A stretch of 64,000 bases of DNA, taken from DASVBE01 sp963770375 (GTDB lineage: Bacteria; Actinomycetota; Actinomycetes; Streptosporangiales; Streptosporangiaceae). A model generated the notes under the pieces. The model saw only the letters and a list, made by a program, of their open reading frames with translations. It did not search any database and was not told the DNA's origin. Both the position numbers and the translations under genes were made by a program. Positions 9,195-19,248 of this stretch are shown piece by piece (the first letter of the stretch is position 1; each line of letters begins with the position of its first letter). The stretch is from assembly GCA_963770375.1 (NCBI GenBank), contig CAVYPM010000009.1:1-64000 (forward strand), written 5' to 3'.

Positions 9195-11380
9195 CTACTT
9201 CTCGCCGTTGATCGTGACTGCATTTGGTTTCACCGGCTACAGTGCCGGTGCCCCAAATCACGTTAGTGCCCCAGATGACGTTGGTACCCCAGATTACGTT
9301 GGTGCCCCAGATCATGTTGGTGCCCCAGATGACGTTAGTGCCCCAGATCACATTGGTGCCCCAAATTACGTTGGTGCCCCAGATCACGTTCTGTCCGGCG
9401 ATATTACCCATCGAAATCGTTGCCATCCGTGTTACAGATTGCCACTGGAGAAAGAGCTGTTCCAGCCGCTGTGTCGGAATTGGTAAGCGCGGCCAACACG
9501 TCGAGATAGCCGGCGCCCGACGGTAAAGATATCGTAGTAACTGGTATAAGCGATGCCTGTCATCGGGTCGATGGCACGCTGCTGGCGGGGAAGGTCTGGT
9601 ACGCGGTGCTTCATGAGGCGCGCTTTCACTTGATCCGGCGTGAGATTCGGGTTCTGTTGGAGCAGCAGCGCTGCCGCGCCGCTCACCATCGGCGCCGCCA
9701 TGCTGGTACCGCTGAGAATGAGAAGTAGGCGTGATCCGATTGGTATTCCCAAATTCGTTGCGGAGCGTGCCGCCGGCCATGGTCGAAACGATCAGGTTGC
9801 CGGGAGCCACCAGGTCGGGCTTTACGACATGGTCGAACAGAGTCGGGCCCTTCGCACTATAGCTGGCGATCAGATCGTCGGAGCGCGGGGCCGTCCCTTC
9901 GGTTTCATGGCGCCAACCGTAATCGACGTAAGGGTCGTTTCCAGGCGCGGTGATAGTGCCGTATCCGCTGGTGCCGGCCGAATTGTTTCCGCCATCGTTT
10001 CCGGCCGCTGCCACTACGACGATGCCCGGCCTTCCAGGCCGCCTCGACAGCCTGACATAGCGGGTCGATTGTATAGCTTTCAAATACCGGACGTCCCAGC
10101 GACAGATTGATGACGCGAATATTATAGACGTTGGCGAGGGAGACCGCCGCCTGGATCCCCTGGATCACGCTTGCGTCCGTCCCATTGCCGTTCTGGTCCA
10201 GTACGCGCAGGTTGACGATATTCGCCGCCGGGGCGATTCCGACGTATGTCGCGTCGGAGGTGATAATGCCAGCGACGTGCGTGCCGTGGCCGTACTGGTC
10301 GTCTGTGCCGGTCATCGGGGGTGGCTGCGCCTGGCCAATATTCAGACTGCACGTCTTGCTGACGTTGTTGGCGGCAGAATCCGTCATTTGCAAGACGAGG
10401 TTCTGGGGCCCGCTGGTCGCGGCGGTGGGGGTGCCCGAGACAGCACCCGTCGAGGCGTTCAGGCTGAGGCCCGCCGGAAGACTACCGGAAGAGATGGAAA
10501 AGTTGTACGGCGGTACGCCGCCCTGCGCGCTCACCACGGAGTCGTACCACGCGTTCGCCAGGCTACCTCCGCCCCAGCATCCGACGTTCAGGCTCTTTGG
10601 TGGCCCGGTTTGAGCCGGCCCTACGTTCGCATTGCAGTTCTGGCTCATCCTGTGGCCAGCGGAATCGGCCACCGCTACCGTAAACGCGATGTTGGAACTC
10701 TGGACCGTTGGGATACCCGTCACATTGCCTGTAGAGGCATTCAGACTCAACCCTGGCGGCAGGCTGCCGGAAGTGATCGACATGGTGTAGAGCGGAAGGC
10801 CACCTTGCGCGTTCAGGCTGGAGGAGTACCAGGCACCTGCCACCATACCGCCAGCGGGACAATTCAGAGTCAGGTTGGGCAGATTCGGGACGAACGATTG
10901 CTGGTAAACGATAACACCCTTTCCGTACTCGCCCATGTTGTGCACGCCGCTGTCAACGACGGCCACGGCGATACCTGTTCCGGTAAAACCCGCCGCGTTG
11001 GCCCCGGTCGAATAGACCGTCGGACCTGCGGTGCTTCCCGTTACGGCCGCCGTGACCGATACAGCGTGATTGAGGGAAATATACCTTACATCAGGGTCGG
11101 CAGCGAGCGATTCAATCTCCGAGGCCGGCAGCGAGTAGTGCGCGCTGCGGATAAGACGCAAATCCGCATTTAGAACGCCGCCGTGGGCCCCTAACTTCTG
11201 GTAATGCCGGTCCGTTGGAACCCCATTGAACTGCACGATGACGTCCACACGTGAGTTCGGATCCAGTCCTTCCAGTTGGGGCGAGTGTTTGTGCTTTTCA
11301 GCGGAATAACCAGGGAACGCCAACACCACTGCAAGTGCTGCCAGAGTAAGATGACGGTCGGTTCCTACTCTATCTCTCAT
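9195..11380 (-). CDS. Subtilisin-like (S8) secreted peptidase with inserted Ig-like domains and IWGT tail repeats
   Basis: The N-terminal part (491 residues open) has a signal peptide ending near PGYSA and an inhibitor-like prodomain (RVDVIVQFNGVP). The catalytic Asp is in AVAVVDSG (D143) and the catalytic His in YGHGTHVAGI (H365). Between them, residues ~165-355 form two similar PIG-type modules (GSLPPGLSLNASTGNVTGIP and GSLPAGLSLNASTGAVSGTP). The Ser motif LSGTSMAAPMV lies in another frame near 9700. The C-terminus has eight NVIWGT repeats and ends in AVTINGEK and a TAG at 9195. Indels near 10040, 9740, 9500 and 9215 split the frame. It is probably an exported protease. Confidence 0.8.
9247..9390 (-). 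repeat. Eight tandem 18-bp repeats encoding NVIWGT
   Basis: Eight consecutive 18-base units on the reverse strand each encode Asn-Val-Ile-Trp-Gly-Thr, one with Met for Val. Third positions vary between units while the amino acids do not, so selection acts on the peptide. The array lies in the C-terminal tail of the subtilase. Confidence 0.9.
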
Positions 11381-11841
11381 CGAAGGTCAACCCTCGATGA
11401 TGTGTCACGCAAGTCTCTGGCCACTTTCGGTGACGCGTAAACAATTGATTCAACAATGCGTAATGGCCCTATCGAAGTCGAGGTACTAGACAGAAAGTCG
11501 CTCGAGAATTTCAGGAAATTTAGACCGCTCGTACCCTACCGGAAGTACCATCGCACGTTCCGGACGGTAAGACGTTTGTAGTTTTCATTGACGGAAATGG
11601 CGGGGGCGAATAGCAGAACCAGTCATTGGGACAATTTGTCCCAATCTCTGAACGATTGACGCACTGACCTCGGTAAGGTCATCCGCCAGTGATTTGTCGC
11701 CCATTACAAAGGAAGCCCTTCGCCATATTGCGACGCAAACTCGACTTCCGGCCCGCATCACTTCTCCACCCAACGATATGGGCGTAACACGGCAAAGTGA
11801 AATCAATCGGCTCCCATTCCGGCGCACAGCTATACTTGGGC
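11381..11841. other. Divergent intergenic region, no supported gene
   Basis: This 461-base gap separates the reverse-strand subtilase from the forward peptide transporter and must hold both promoters. Small frames here lack family features, and I could not identify a convincing operator. Confidence 0.4.
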
Positions 11842-13320
11842 GTGAGCATTCCGGCCGCGGGCGAGATGGGCAGTGACGCCGCGCAATCCGTGGCCTTCTT
11901 CGGTCATCCCCGCGGCCTCGCCACGCTCTTCTTCACCGAAATGTGGGAGCGCTTCAGCTATCTACGGCATGCGCGCGCTGCTCATCCTCTTCATGACGGC
12001 GGGCGTGCAGCAAGGCGGCCTCGGCTTCGGCGTCGCAAAAGCGGGAGCGATCTACGGGCTCTACACCGCCAGCGTCTATCTGCTCAGCCTGCCCGGAGGC
12101 TGGATCGCCGACCGCATCCTCGGCCAGCGCCGCGCCGTTCTCTACGGCGGGCTCGTCATCGCCCTCGGCCACTGCAGCATGGCGTTTCCGAGCCTCGGCA
12201 CCTTCTACTCCGGGCTTGATTCTCATCGTGCTCGGCACCGGCCTGCTGAAGCCCAACATCAGCACCATGGTGGGCCAGCTCTATTCGAAGGAGGACCGGC
12301 GGCGCGACGCCGGTTTCTCGCTCTACTATATGGGTATCAACCTCGGCGCGTTTCTCTCGCCGCTCATCTGCGGATACGTCGGGCAGCGCATCAACTGGCA
12401 CTGGGGATTCGCGCTGGCCGGCATTCGGTATGACCGCCGGTCTGATCCAATACCTGCTGGGCGCCCGCCACTTGGGCGCGGCGGGCGTACGCCGGGCTCC
12501 CGCGGCACCGAAGGCAGGCCGCCAGCTTGCGGCCGGGGCCGTCGTGATCGCCGTGCTGGCCGCCGTGCTGGCCGCGCTCGACGTCACCGCCGAGCAGCTC
12601 TCGGGCGGCGCGGGCGTCTTCCTGACGCTCCTGGTCGCGGCTGTTTTCGGCTGGCTGATTCGCTCGCCTCAGTGGACGGCGGCCGAGCGAAAGCGGCTGT
12701 GGGCGCTCCTGCTCCTCTTTCTCGGAGCGGTGATTTTCTTCGCCTCCTCCGAACAGGCCGGCTCCACACTCAATCTGTTCGCCGATCGCAACACCAATAA
12801 CAGCTTGTTTGGAATCTCATTCCCGTCAAGCTGGTTCCAGTCGGTCAATTCGATCTTCGTCATCACCCTGGCACCCGTGCTCGCGTGGATCTGGATCCGC
12901 CTCGGACGCAAGGCTCCAAGCAAAGATCCGTCCTACCCCGCGAAGTTCGCGCTGGGCCTGGCCATCGCCGCGGCCAGCTTTCTCCTCATGTCGGCCGCGG
13001 CTTCTCGCGCCGCGGGCGGGCGCGTCAGCCCCATGTGGCTGATCGCAGCTTATCTCCTCACCACCATCGGCGAGCTCTGTCTGAGTCCCGTCGGCTTGAG
13101 CGCATTTTCGAAGCTCGCGCCACCGCAGGTGTCGAGCCTCATGATGGGCGTCTTTTTTCTCTCCCTCTCGGCGGGCGATTATCTGGCTGGACGCGCCGCC
13201 TCTGTGTATGAGAGCTTTTCGCTGCCCACGCTCTTCTTTGCCGTTGGCGTGGTCGCGGCCGCGGCCGCCCTGGTCCTCGCCGTTCTGGTCCGGCCGATCC
13301 GGCGGCTGATGGGTGAGTAA
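11842..13320 (+). CDS. POT/PTR-family proton-dependent peptide transporter (frame restored)
   Basis: About 490 residues. It imports di- and tripeptides with protons across the inner membrane. The N-terminus carries the POT pattern FFTEMWERFSYYGMRALLIL once one extra base near 11962 is removed. Then follow GGWIADRILGQRRAVLYGG, GLLKPNISTMVGQLY (after an extra T near 12217) and RDAGFSLYYMGINLGAFLSP, and an extra T near 12425 is removed before GMTAGLIQYLLG. The C-terminal half (from 12430) is open with six or more helices and ends in VRPIRRLMGE. GTG at 11842 is the likeliest start; ATG at 11866 is the alternative. All three faults are single extra bases. Confidence 0.85.
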
Positions 13321-13350
13321 AATGAATCCCTGAAGTGACGATCCGCCGCG

Positions 13351-13526
13351 CGGACGCCATCAGAATAACGGCATCGAGTACGAGGTCGGCAAACCATCAA
13401 ACTGCCGTCGAACCTGAAACGGCACTCCCGGGGAACATCAGCTCTACGATCCAGCCACGGGCGGCCTGGGGCAAGATGTCGGCGAACTTAGGCGGCGATA
13501 TAAAATAGACACAAATGACCGCTCAA
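13351..13526 (+). repeat. 176-bp duplicated segment, copy 1 (with a truncated dinB start)
   Basis: The segment is alignable without length change to 27389-27564, where it forms the leader of a DinB-family gene and ends in the first four codons (ATGACCGCTCAA). Here the same start codon is at 13515, but similarity stops after 13526, so only MTAQ of that gene remains. The segment itself encodes no recognised protein. Confidence 0.7.
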
Positions 13527-13542
13527 CTCATGCCAGCACGTT

Positions 13543-16500
13543 TTATAGGGATAGGACCCGAGACACCGTCTCTGACGATTGAAAGTGTTCCCGCATCGCT
13601 TCACCGGGCAGTGCTTCGCTAATGCGGCTGACCAGTGTACGTGCCTCGGCGAGCAATTCGGGCGTACCCTCTATTGCGAGCATCACGTCGAGGGCTCGCA
13701 ACAGCAGCGCCGGGTCGCCCGCGCGGCGGGCTAATGTGACGGCGCGCCGTGTATCGGCGATTGCATCTTCTCTGCGGCCCAGGCTGCCAAACGCCTGAGC
13801 ACGGACAGTCAATGCCAGGGCTTCGTACTTCATCCGACCCAGGACGCGGCCCTGCCCGGCTGCCGTGGTAGCTTCTTCTACTGCTTTCATATGGTCGCCG
13901 CGCGCCAGCGCCAATTCGGCCCTTGCAAGCGACAACCGGACAGTCCAGACACCCTTGTGCCAGGGGTGTTTGGTAGCCGCGAGTTCGGTGTCTTTCAGGA
14001 GGGCCTCCGCGGGTCCGGGATTATGCGTTCGGGCCATCGTCAGCAGCATATCGATCCCGGAGCTGATGAATGCGGGGGCGACGCCTTGTGAGGACGCGAG
14101 ATCGCGCGCTTCCCGCTGAAGCGCTTCCGCTCTGGCATAGTCGAAAACGCTCAGATGAAATCCAGCCGCGAAGGAAACCACCCGGGAAAGCAGCCCCGCC
14201 GCCCCGTATGCCCCGTACCTGCGCCCGAATGCCTGCGCCTCTTCGAACACTCGATGGGCTTCAGCGTACTCGCCCACCGCGGCCAGGCTGATGGCGAAGT
14301 GCGGAAGCGTGTACAGAGTGAACCCGGTGTCCTGCGCGGTGCGCGCGAGACTGGCCGCTTTACGGCCAAGGTCGACGGCTTCGGTCAAGCGCCCGACAGC
14401 GTAAAGAGATAGGGTTCCAAATGCGTGCCCAAGATTCGGTTTACCGGCCGCCAGATCGACGGCCCGTAGATTGAGGGCAATCGCACCTTCCAGGTCGCCG
14501 GATACGAATTTGCAACGGGCGAGGTTGCCCGTCGCCTCGGCGGCCAGATCGGCTCGGTCCGGGAGCTGTTTCGTCAGCGTGAGCGCTTGCGAAGCCAGTC
14601 CTTGGAGCGTCTCGATATCCTCGCTGAGCCAAAAGGATACCGCCGCCATTCTGACTAGCAGCTCACAGTGGAGTTCCTTGCGCTCCTCCGTCAGGTACTC
14701 CAGGGCGCGTTTGAATTCATCCCGCGCGAGCCGCCACTGTCCGATCGCTTCGAAGGCGCGCCCCCGGCGAGTTTGAAGATCCAGGCGCCTGGCCAAGGTC
14801 TCCGGCCCCGCCGGCGCCCTATCCAGGGATTCCAGGGCCATCGCATAGAAACGAGCCGCCTCCTCATGTGCCAGCGAGGCCGCCGCGCTGTCCCCGGCCC
14901 GGGCGGCGTAGTCGACAGCTCTATCGACCACTCCAAGGGAGGCCGCCTCGCAATAGTGATACGCGAGATCGGCCAGCGGAAGATCGTGTTTGCGGAGCTG
15001 CTCGATGGCTTCGCCAATCCGGCGATGCATGCGTGCCCGGCGAGGGCCGCTCAACTCTTCGTACAAGGTTTCCCGGATCAAGGCATGCGCAAAGCGGCAG
15101 CGATCCCGCCCTCCAGTGGTCTCGGCAATCAGTTGCGCCTGGATCGCTTCATCCACCACATCCAGCAATCGGTCCTCCGGCAAGCCGCCCAGTGTTTGCA
15201 AAAGCGCCAGGTCAAACTCCTGGCCCATCACCGCCGCTGCGCTGAGTATGCGGTTGCAATCTTCACTCAAACGCGACAGTCGGTGGCGGATGACGTCCCT
15301 CACACCTTCGGGAATTCCCAGCTCGGGTCGTTTGCCGGTGAAGGTCTCGCGCAGCACATGAAAGGCGCCCGTCTCCACCAGGTGCCGCAGCATCTCCCCT
15401 ACGAAGAATGGGTTGCCTCCACTGCTCTCCGTTACCGCCTGGACCAACGGACGCGGCGCTCCTTCGGCGATAGAACCCACCAGCTCGCCCACATGTTGTT
15501 CGGTCAGTCCGGCGAGGTTCACGCGCGCCACAAACGATTCACGCCGCAGGTCGGCGAGCATCTCCGCCAAAGGGTGTCTCCGGGTCACCTCGCTGTCGCG
15601 ATAATTCACGAGAATGCATAGGCGCGCGGCGCCGGAAGACCGCGCCAAATGGCGCAGCATAAGCAGAGAGGGTTGGTCGGCCCAGTGCAGATCGTCGAAC
15701 AGGACCAGCACCGGGTGCGATGCCGACATCGCCGCCAGCAGAGCGCTCACGGTTTCGAACAGGCGAAAGCGCTGCCCTTCCGCATTCATAGGGGCAATAG
15801 CGGGGAGCGCGGGCACGCGCCGCACCAGCTCAGGCAGCAGGAGTGCCAGTTCGCCGCCGCCGCCGATGGTTGCCAGATGCCGCAGCAGATCGGATTCCGG
15901 ACACATTCGCACGTACCAATTGAGAGCCTCAATGAAGGGCTCATAGGGCACCAGGGCCTGTTCGTCGCTGCGGCCCACCAGGACAGTTGCGCCTTCCTCC
16001 GAGCACTGGCGTGCGAATTCGGCGCAAAGGTGTGTCTTGCCGATACCGGGCTCGCCTGCGATCAGGATAATGCTGCATTGTCCGGTTTTCGCGCGCTCCC
16101 AGGCCGCGGTCATCATGTGCAGCTCGTTTTCGCGACCTACAAATGTTGCCGAGCCCATGGCGGCAAGCACAGCGGGCGGCGGTAGGGGCTCCCCTTCCAG
16201 AGCCGTGCCCTCCCGCAGCAAAGCCAGCCGAGTCCGGATCGTACTGAGGTGCTCTGCGATTTCGGCCGAGGACTGATAACGCTTGATCTTGTTTTTTTCC
16301 AGGCACTTGAGAGCAAGATGGCGCAGTTCCACCGGTATCGTAGTAGAGGCCGGAATTGTGGGTGGGTCGCGGGTCAGGATGGAGGAGATCGTATCCGCGG
16401 GGCTCGGCCCGGAAAATGGATTGCGGCCGGTAAGCAGTTCCCACAGCAGCGTCCCGAAGCTGAAAATGTCACTGCGCCCATCCAGGTCTTCACCGCGAAT

Positions 16501-17226
16501 CTGTTCGGGGGACATATAAGGCACTGTACCGGCGACGGTCCCTGGAACCGTCATGAGGCTGCCGGTCTCTTCGGCCTTCTCCAGCCCGGTTCGCTTCGCT
16601 AATCCGAAATCCAAAACTTTCACCCCGGACGGGCTCAGCATGATATTGGCGGGCTTCAAGTCGCGATGCACAATCGCCTTGGCGTGCGCTGCGGCAAGAG
16701 CAGCGGCGACTTGCTCGCCATACTTCAGAGTTTCGTCCAGCGGTGGCATGCCGCGCTGCAGGCGTGCGGCCAGCGTCTCGCCTTCCACCAGCTCCATTAC
16801 AAGATAGTTGGGGCCGATGTCGAATACCGTGCAGATATGCGGATGATTCAGCGCCGCAATGGCGCGGGCTTCGCGTTCAAATCGCCCGGAGAACTCTGAG
16901 ACGCTGACCTTGATGGCTACATCGCGGCCGAGGCGCGAATCGTGGGCGCGATAAACCTCGCCCATGCCGCCCGCTCCAATTTTTGCTTCCACCCTATAGG
17001 GTCCGAGCATCGCGCCAGGCTCCATCCGCACACCGGGGGCATCGGGCACGCCCTCCCAGGCGGGGCGGTCCAGCGTGGTTTCGCGCGAGCCTTCCGCGAG
17101 TATTTCCTCCACGTCGCTGCGCACTTGGGGATCAGCCTTGGCCAGCAGCGCGGCCCGTTCCTGCCCGGAGGCTTCCAGGACAGCCTGATAGAGAGCCTCG
17201 ACTTGATGCCAGCGCTCGGGGGTCAT
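13543..17226 (-). CDS. Serine/threonine protein kinase fused to AAA ATPase and TPR repeats
   Basis: A 1,227-residue open protein without frameshift. Residues ~74-340 are a Hanks-type kinase with glycine loop IGAGGMGEVY, VAIK (K106), HRDLKPANIM (D189), DFG (206-208) and the PE motif YMSPEQIRG. Residues ~370-720 are an AAA_16-like ATPase beginning FVGRENELHMM, with Walker A AGEPGIGKTHL and a Walker B-like VLVLFDDLHWAD. The rest is helical, TPR-like. No membrane helix separates kinase from ATPase, so it is probably cytoplasmic. It lies 41 bases downstream of an ECF sigma gene on the same strand, a common acidobacterial pairing, so the two probably act together. The downstream region carries the 176-bp repeat. 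Confidence 0.92.
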   Translation of the reverse strand: MTPERWHQVEALYQAVLEASGQERAALLAKADPQVRSDVEEILAEGSRETTLDRPAWEGVPDAPGVRMEPGAMLGPYRVEAKIGAGGMGEVYRAHDSRLGRDVAIKVSVSEFSGRFEREARAIAALNHPHICTVFDIGPNYLVMELVEGETLAARLQRGMPPLDETLKYGEQVAAALAAAHAKAIVHRDLKPANIMLSPSGVKVLDFGLAKRTGLEKAEETGSLMTVPGTVAGTVPYMSPEQIRGEDLDGRSDIFSFGTLLWELLTGRNPFSGPSPADTISSILTRDPPTIPASTTIPVELRHLALKCLEKNKIKRYQSSAEIAEHLSTIRTRLALLREGTALEGEPLPPPAVLAAMGSATFVGRENELHMMTAAWERAKTGQCSIILIAGEPGIGKTHLCAEFARQCSEEGATVLVGRSDEQALVPYEPFIEALNWYVRMCPESDLLRHLATIGGGGELALLLPELVRRVPALPAIAPMNAEGQRFRLFETVSALLAAMSASHPVLVLFDDLHWADQPSLLMLRHLARSSGAARLCILVNYRDSEVTRRHPLAEMLADLRRESFVARVNLAGLTEQHVGELVGSIAEGAPRPLVQAVTESSGGNPFFVGEMLRHLVETGAFHVLRETFTGKRPELGIPEGVRDVIRHRLSRLSEDCNRILSAAAVMGQEFDLALLQTLGGLPEDRLLDVVDEAIQAQLIAETTGGRDRCRFAHALIRETLYEELSGPRRARMHRRIGEAIEQLRKHDLPLADLAYHYCEAASLGVVDRAVDYAARAGDSAAASLAHEEAARFYAMALESLDRAPAGPETLARRLDLQTRRGRAFEAIGQWRLARDEFKRALEYLTEERKELHCELLVRMAAVSFWLSEDIETLQGLASQALTLTKQLPDRADLAAEATGNLARCKFVSGDLEGAIALNLRAVDLAAGKPNLGHAFGTLSLYAVGRLTEAVDLGRKAASLARTAQDTGFTLYTLPHFAISLAAVGEYAEAHRVFEEAQAFGRRYGAYGAAGLLSRVVSFAAGFHLSVFDYARAEALQREARDLASSQGVAPAFISSGIDMLLTMARTHNPGPAEALLKDTELAATKHPWHKGVWTVRLSLARAELALARGDHMKAVEEATTAAGQGRVLGRMKYEALALTVRAQAFGSLGRREDAIADTRRAVTLARRAGDPALLLRALDVMLAIEGTPELLAEARTLVSRISEALPGEAMREHFQSSETVSRVLSL

Positions 17227-17267
17227 GGCGGCGTTTGCGACTCGAATGGTCTGCCCATATTACCTTA

Positions 17268-17879
17268 TTACCCCGGCTCAACCCGTACTGCGCTGGCCGG
17301 CCTGCCGAGTTCCTTCCTTAGCCACCATCGTGCCAGACGCCAGTCTCTGGCAACGGTCCCCACCGATACGTCGAGTACCGCGGCAGTCTCCTCCACGCTG
17401 AGTCCGCCGAAGTACCGAAGCTCGACGACTTTCGCCTTACGCGGATCGAACTCTTTCAATGCGTCCAGCGCATCGTTCAGCGCAATGAGGTCGCGATCTG
17501 TGCGATCGCTCAAGTCGGGGGCCTCGATCAGCTCTATTCGGCCGAGATCGCCGCCGTGCTTGACAGCCGCGCGCTTCCGGGCCGCGTCCACCAGAATCCG
17601 ACGCATAATTTGCGCGCAGATAGCGAAAAAATGAGCCTTACCCTGCCACGGTACATTTTGAACGTCGATCAACCGCAGGTAGACCTCGTGGACCAGGGCC
17701 GTCGCCTGAAGAGTTTGTCCGGCGGGCTCACCCTTCATGAAGGAAGCGGCCATGCGGCGCAACTCCCGATAGACGCGCGGGGTGAGCGCCCCCAGCGCGT
17801 GGGCATCGCCATCGGCCCAGGCCATGAGAAGTTGCGTGGTTTCAGAAGCTTGGGAATTAAAAGGCGTAGTGGATTCATG
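17268..17879 (-). CDS. ECF-type RNA polymerase sigma factor
   Basis: About 200 residues of the sigma-70 X6-like ECF group common in Acidobacteria. Region 2 includes QATALVHEVYLRLIDVQNVPW and HFFAICAQIMRRILVD; region 4 is ELRYFGGLSVEETAAVLDV followed by SVGTVARDWRLARWWLRKEL. The frame is open further upstream, but that extension overlaps the divergent haloperoxidase gene. The likely start is ATG at 17879 with one indel before PFNSQASETTQLL; this is inference. No anti-sigma gene is next to it, and the neighbouring kinase may regulate it. Confidence 0.85.
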   Translation of the reverse strand, partial: HESTTPFNSQASETTQLLMAWADGDAHALGALTPRVYRELRRMAASFMKGEPAGQTLQATALVHEVYLRLIDVQNVPWQGKAHFFAICAQIMRRILVDAARKRAAVKHGGDLGRIELIEAPDLSDRTDRDLIALNDALDALKEFDPRKAKVVELRYFGGLSVEETAAVLDVSVGTVARDWRLARWWLRKELGRPASAVRVEPG

Positions 17880-17985
17880 ATATCGCGAAAAAGAATTGAT
17901 TCCTGTTGAAGTTTTCACCGCGGTTTTTCGCGTGTAGGTCCGGGGGAATTGTTGCCCCGATCTGGTGTGAAAAGGAGATGAGTAA

Positions 17986-19248
17986 ATGAAAATCGGCACA
18001 AAAGTTTGGTTTCTTGCGCCCCTGGCCTTCGCCACGGCGCTTCAGGCGGGGAATGTCGTCTCGGATTGGAATGCTATCGGTTCAACCACCGTGGTGACGA
18101 ATGCCGGGAAAGCGCCGGGGGCGGCTGGAGTCTGGCTCGCCTACTCGAGCCTCGCGATGTACGATGCAGTCAACGCCATTACGGGCGACTACCAGCCGTT
18201 CTACTACCGGATCGCTGGACCGTCCACCGCTTCGGTTGACGCAGCCGCCGTGGCCGCGGCGCATCGTGTTCTGGTCAATTATTTTCCGTCGCAACAAACC
18301 GCATTGGACAATCAGTACACGGTGTCGCTGGCGGCCATTACTGTGGATCCCGCCGCGATAACGGCAGGAGTCGCAGTGGGCGAGGCAGCGGCGCTTGCAG
18401 TCATTAGCGCTCGCCAGGGCGATGGCCTCGAAGCCAATATCACTTACACGCCTGGATCCGGTCCGGGGGCGTGGATTCCGACACCGCCGGCCTTTGCCCC
18501 TCCCGCGGTTCCATGGCTGGGCCAGATGCGGCCGTTTACACTGAAAGCCGCGAGCGACCTGCTACCGGACCCTCCTCCTGCTCTGACCAGTGAGACTTGG
18601 AGAAGAGACTTCACTCTGACCCATAACTATGGAGGCGTTACCAGTACCGTTCGATCGGCGGGAGAATCCGAGATTGGACTCTTCTGGACTGAACACGCCA
18701 CGCAGCAATACGCCCGCACGTTCAACTACCTTGTGGCCGATTATAATCTGGGCACAGCAGACGCCTCACGGCTGATGGCAATGCTTTGGACCGGCTCCAC
18801 AGATGCGGTGATTGGGTGTTTTAACGCTAAGTACAAATACGGATTCTGGAGACCTGTAACGGCAATCACGGCGGGCGGCGGAAGTTCCGACTTGCCCCCC
18901 GACCCAGCCTGGCTTCCCTTGGGAACGACTCCTGCTCATCCCGAATATCCTGCTGCGCATGGTTGCCTGACGGGCGCTGTGTCCACGCTGATTGCGAACT
19001 TCTTCGGCACTACCAGGGTCCACATTCTTACGGATAGCAAGGCATTCACCGATGGTGTGCACCAACACCCGTTCGAAGATACGCGGGACTTGATGGACGA
19101 GGTCTTCTGGGCGCGCATCTATGCGGGCTTCCATTTCCATCATTCGATCGAGGTGGGACGTCAGCTAGGCGAAACCGTGGCGGAGGGCCTTGCGCGGAAC
19201 CATTTTCGCGCGCGGGACGGGCGAAAGAGCGGCTCCGCTCCCCAATAG
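17986..19248 (+). CDS. Vanadium-dependent haloperoxidase / PAP2-superfamily exported protein
   Basis: 420 residues with a signal peptide (KVWFLAPLAFATALQAG). The C-terminal half has the three motifs of the PAP2/vanadium haloperoxidase active site: KYKYGFWRPVTAI (Lys and Arg-Pro), HPEYPAAHGCLTGA (loop with the catalytic His) and RIYAGFHFHHSIEVGRQLG (Arg and the vanadate-binding or phosphohistidine His). Family members oxidise halides with peroxide or hydrolyse phosphates, and sequence alone does not decide which. The start has an AAGGAG site about 10 bases upstream. It is transcribed away from the ECF sigma gene, with about 105 bases shared between the two promoters. Confidence 0.85.
   Translation: MKIGTKVWFLAPLAFATALQAGNVVSDWNAIGSTTVVTNAGKAPGAAGVWLAYSSLAMYDAVNAITGDYQPFYYRIAGPSTASVDAAAVAAAHRVLVNYFPSQQTALDNQYTVSLAAITVDPAAITAGVAVGEAAALAVISARQGDGLEANITYTPGSGPGAWIPTPPAFAPPAVPWLGQMRPFTLKAASDLLPDPPPALTSETWRRDFTLTHNYGGVTSTVRSAGESEIGLFWTEHATQQYARTFNYLVADYNLGTADASRLMAMLWTGSTDAVIGCFNAKYKYGFWRPVTAITAGGGSSDLPPDPAWLPLGTTPAHPEYPAAHGCLTGAVSTLIANFFGTTRVHILTDSKAFTDGVHQHPFEDTRDLMDEVFWARIYAGFHFHHSIEVGRQLGETVAEGLARNHFRARDGRKSGSAPQ

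Noticed and set aside
9247..9390. CRISPR-like regular repeats
   Set aside because: The 18-base units are directly adjacent without spacers and encode a repeated hexapeptide in frame with the protease.
17880..18035. N-terminal extension of the ECF sigma factor
   Set aside because: It overlaps the divergent haloperoxidase gene start and has no sigma-factor similarity.
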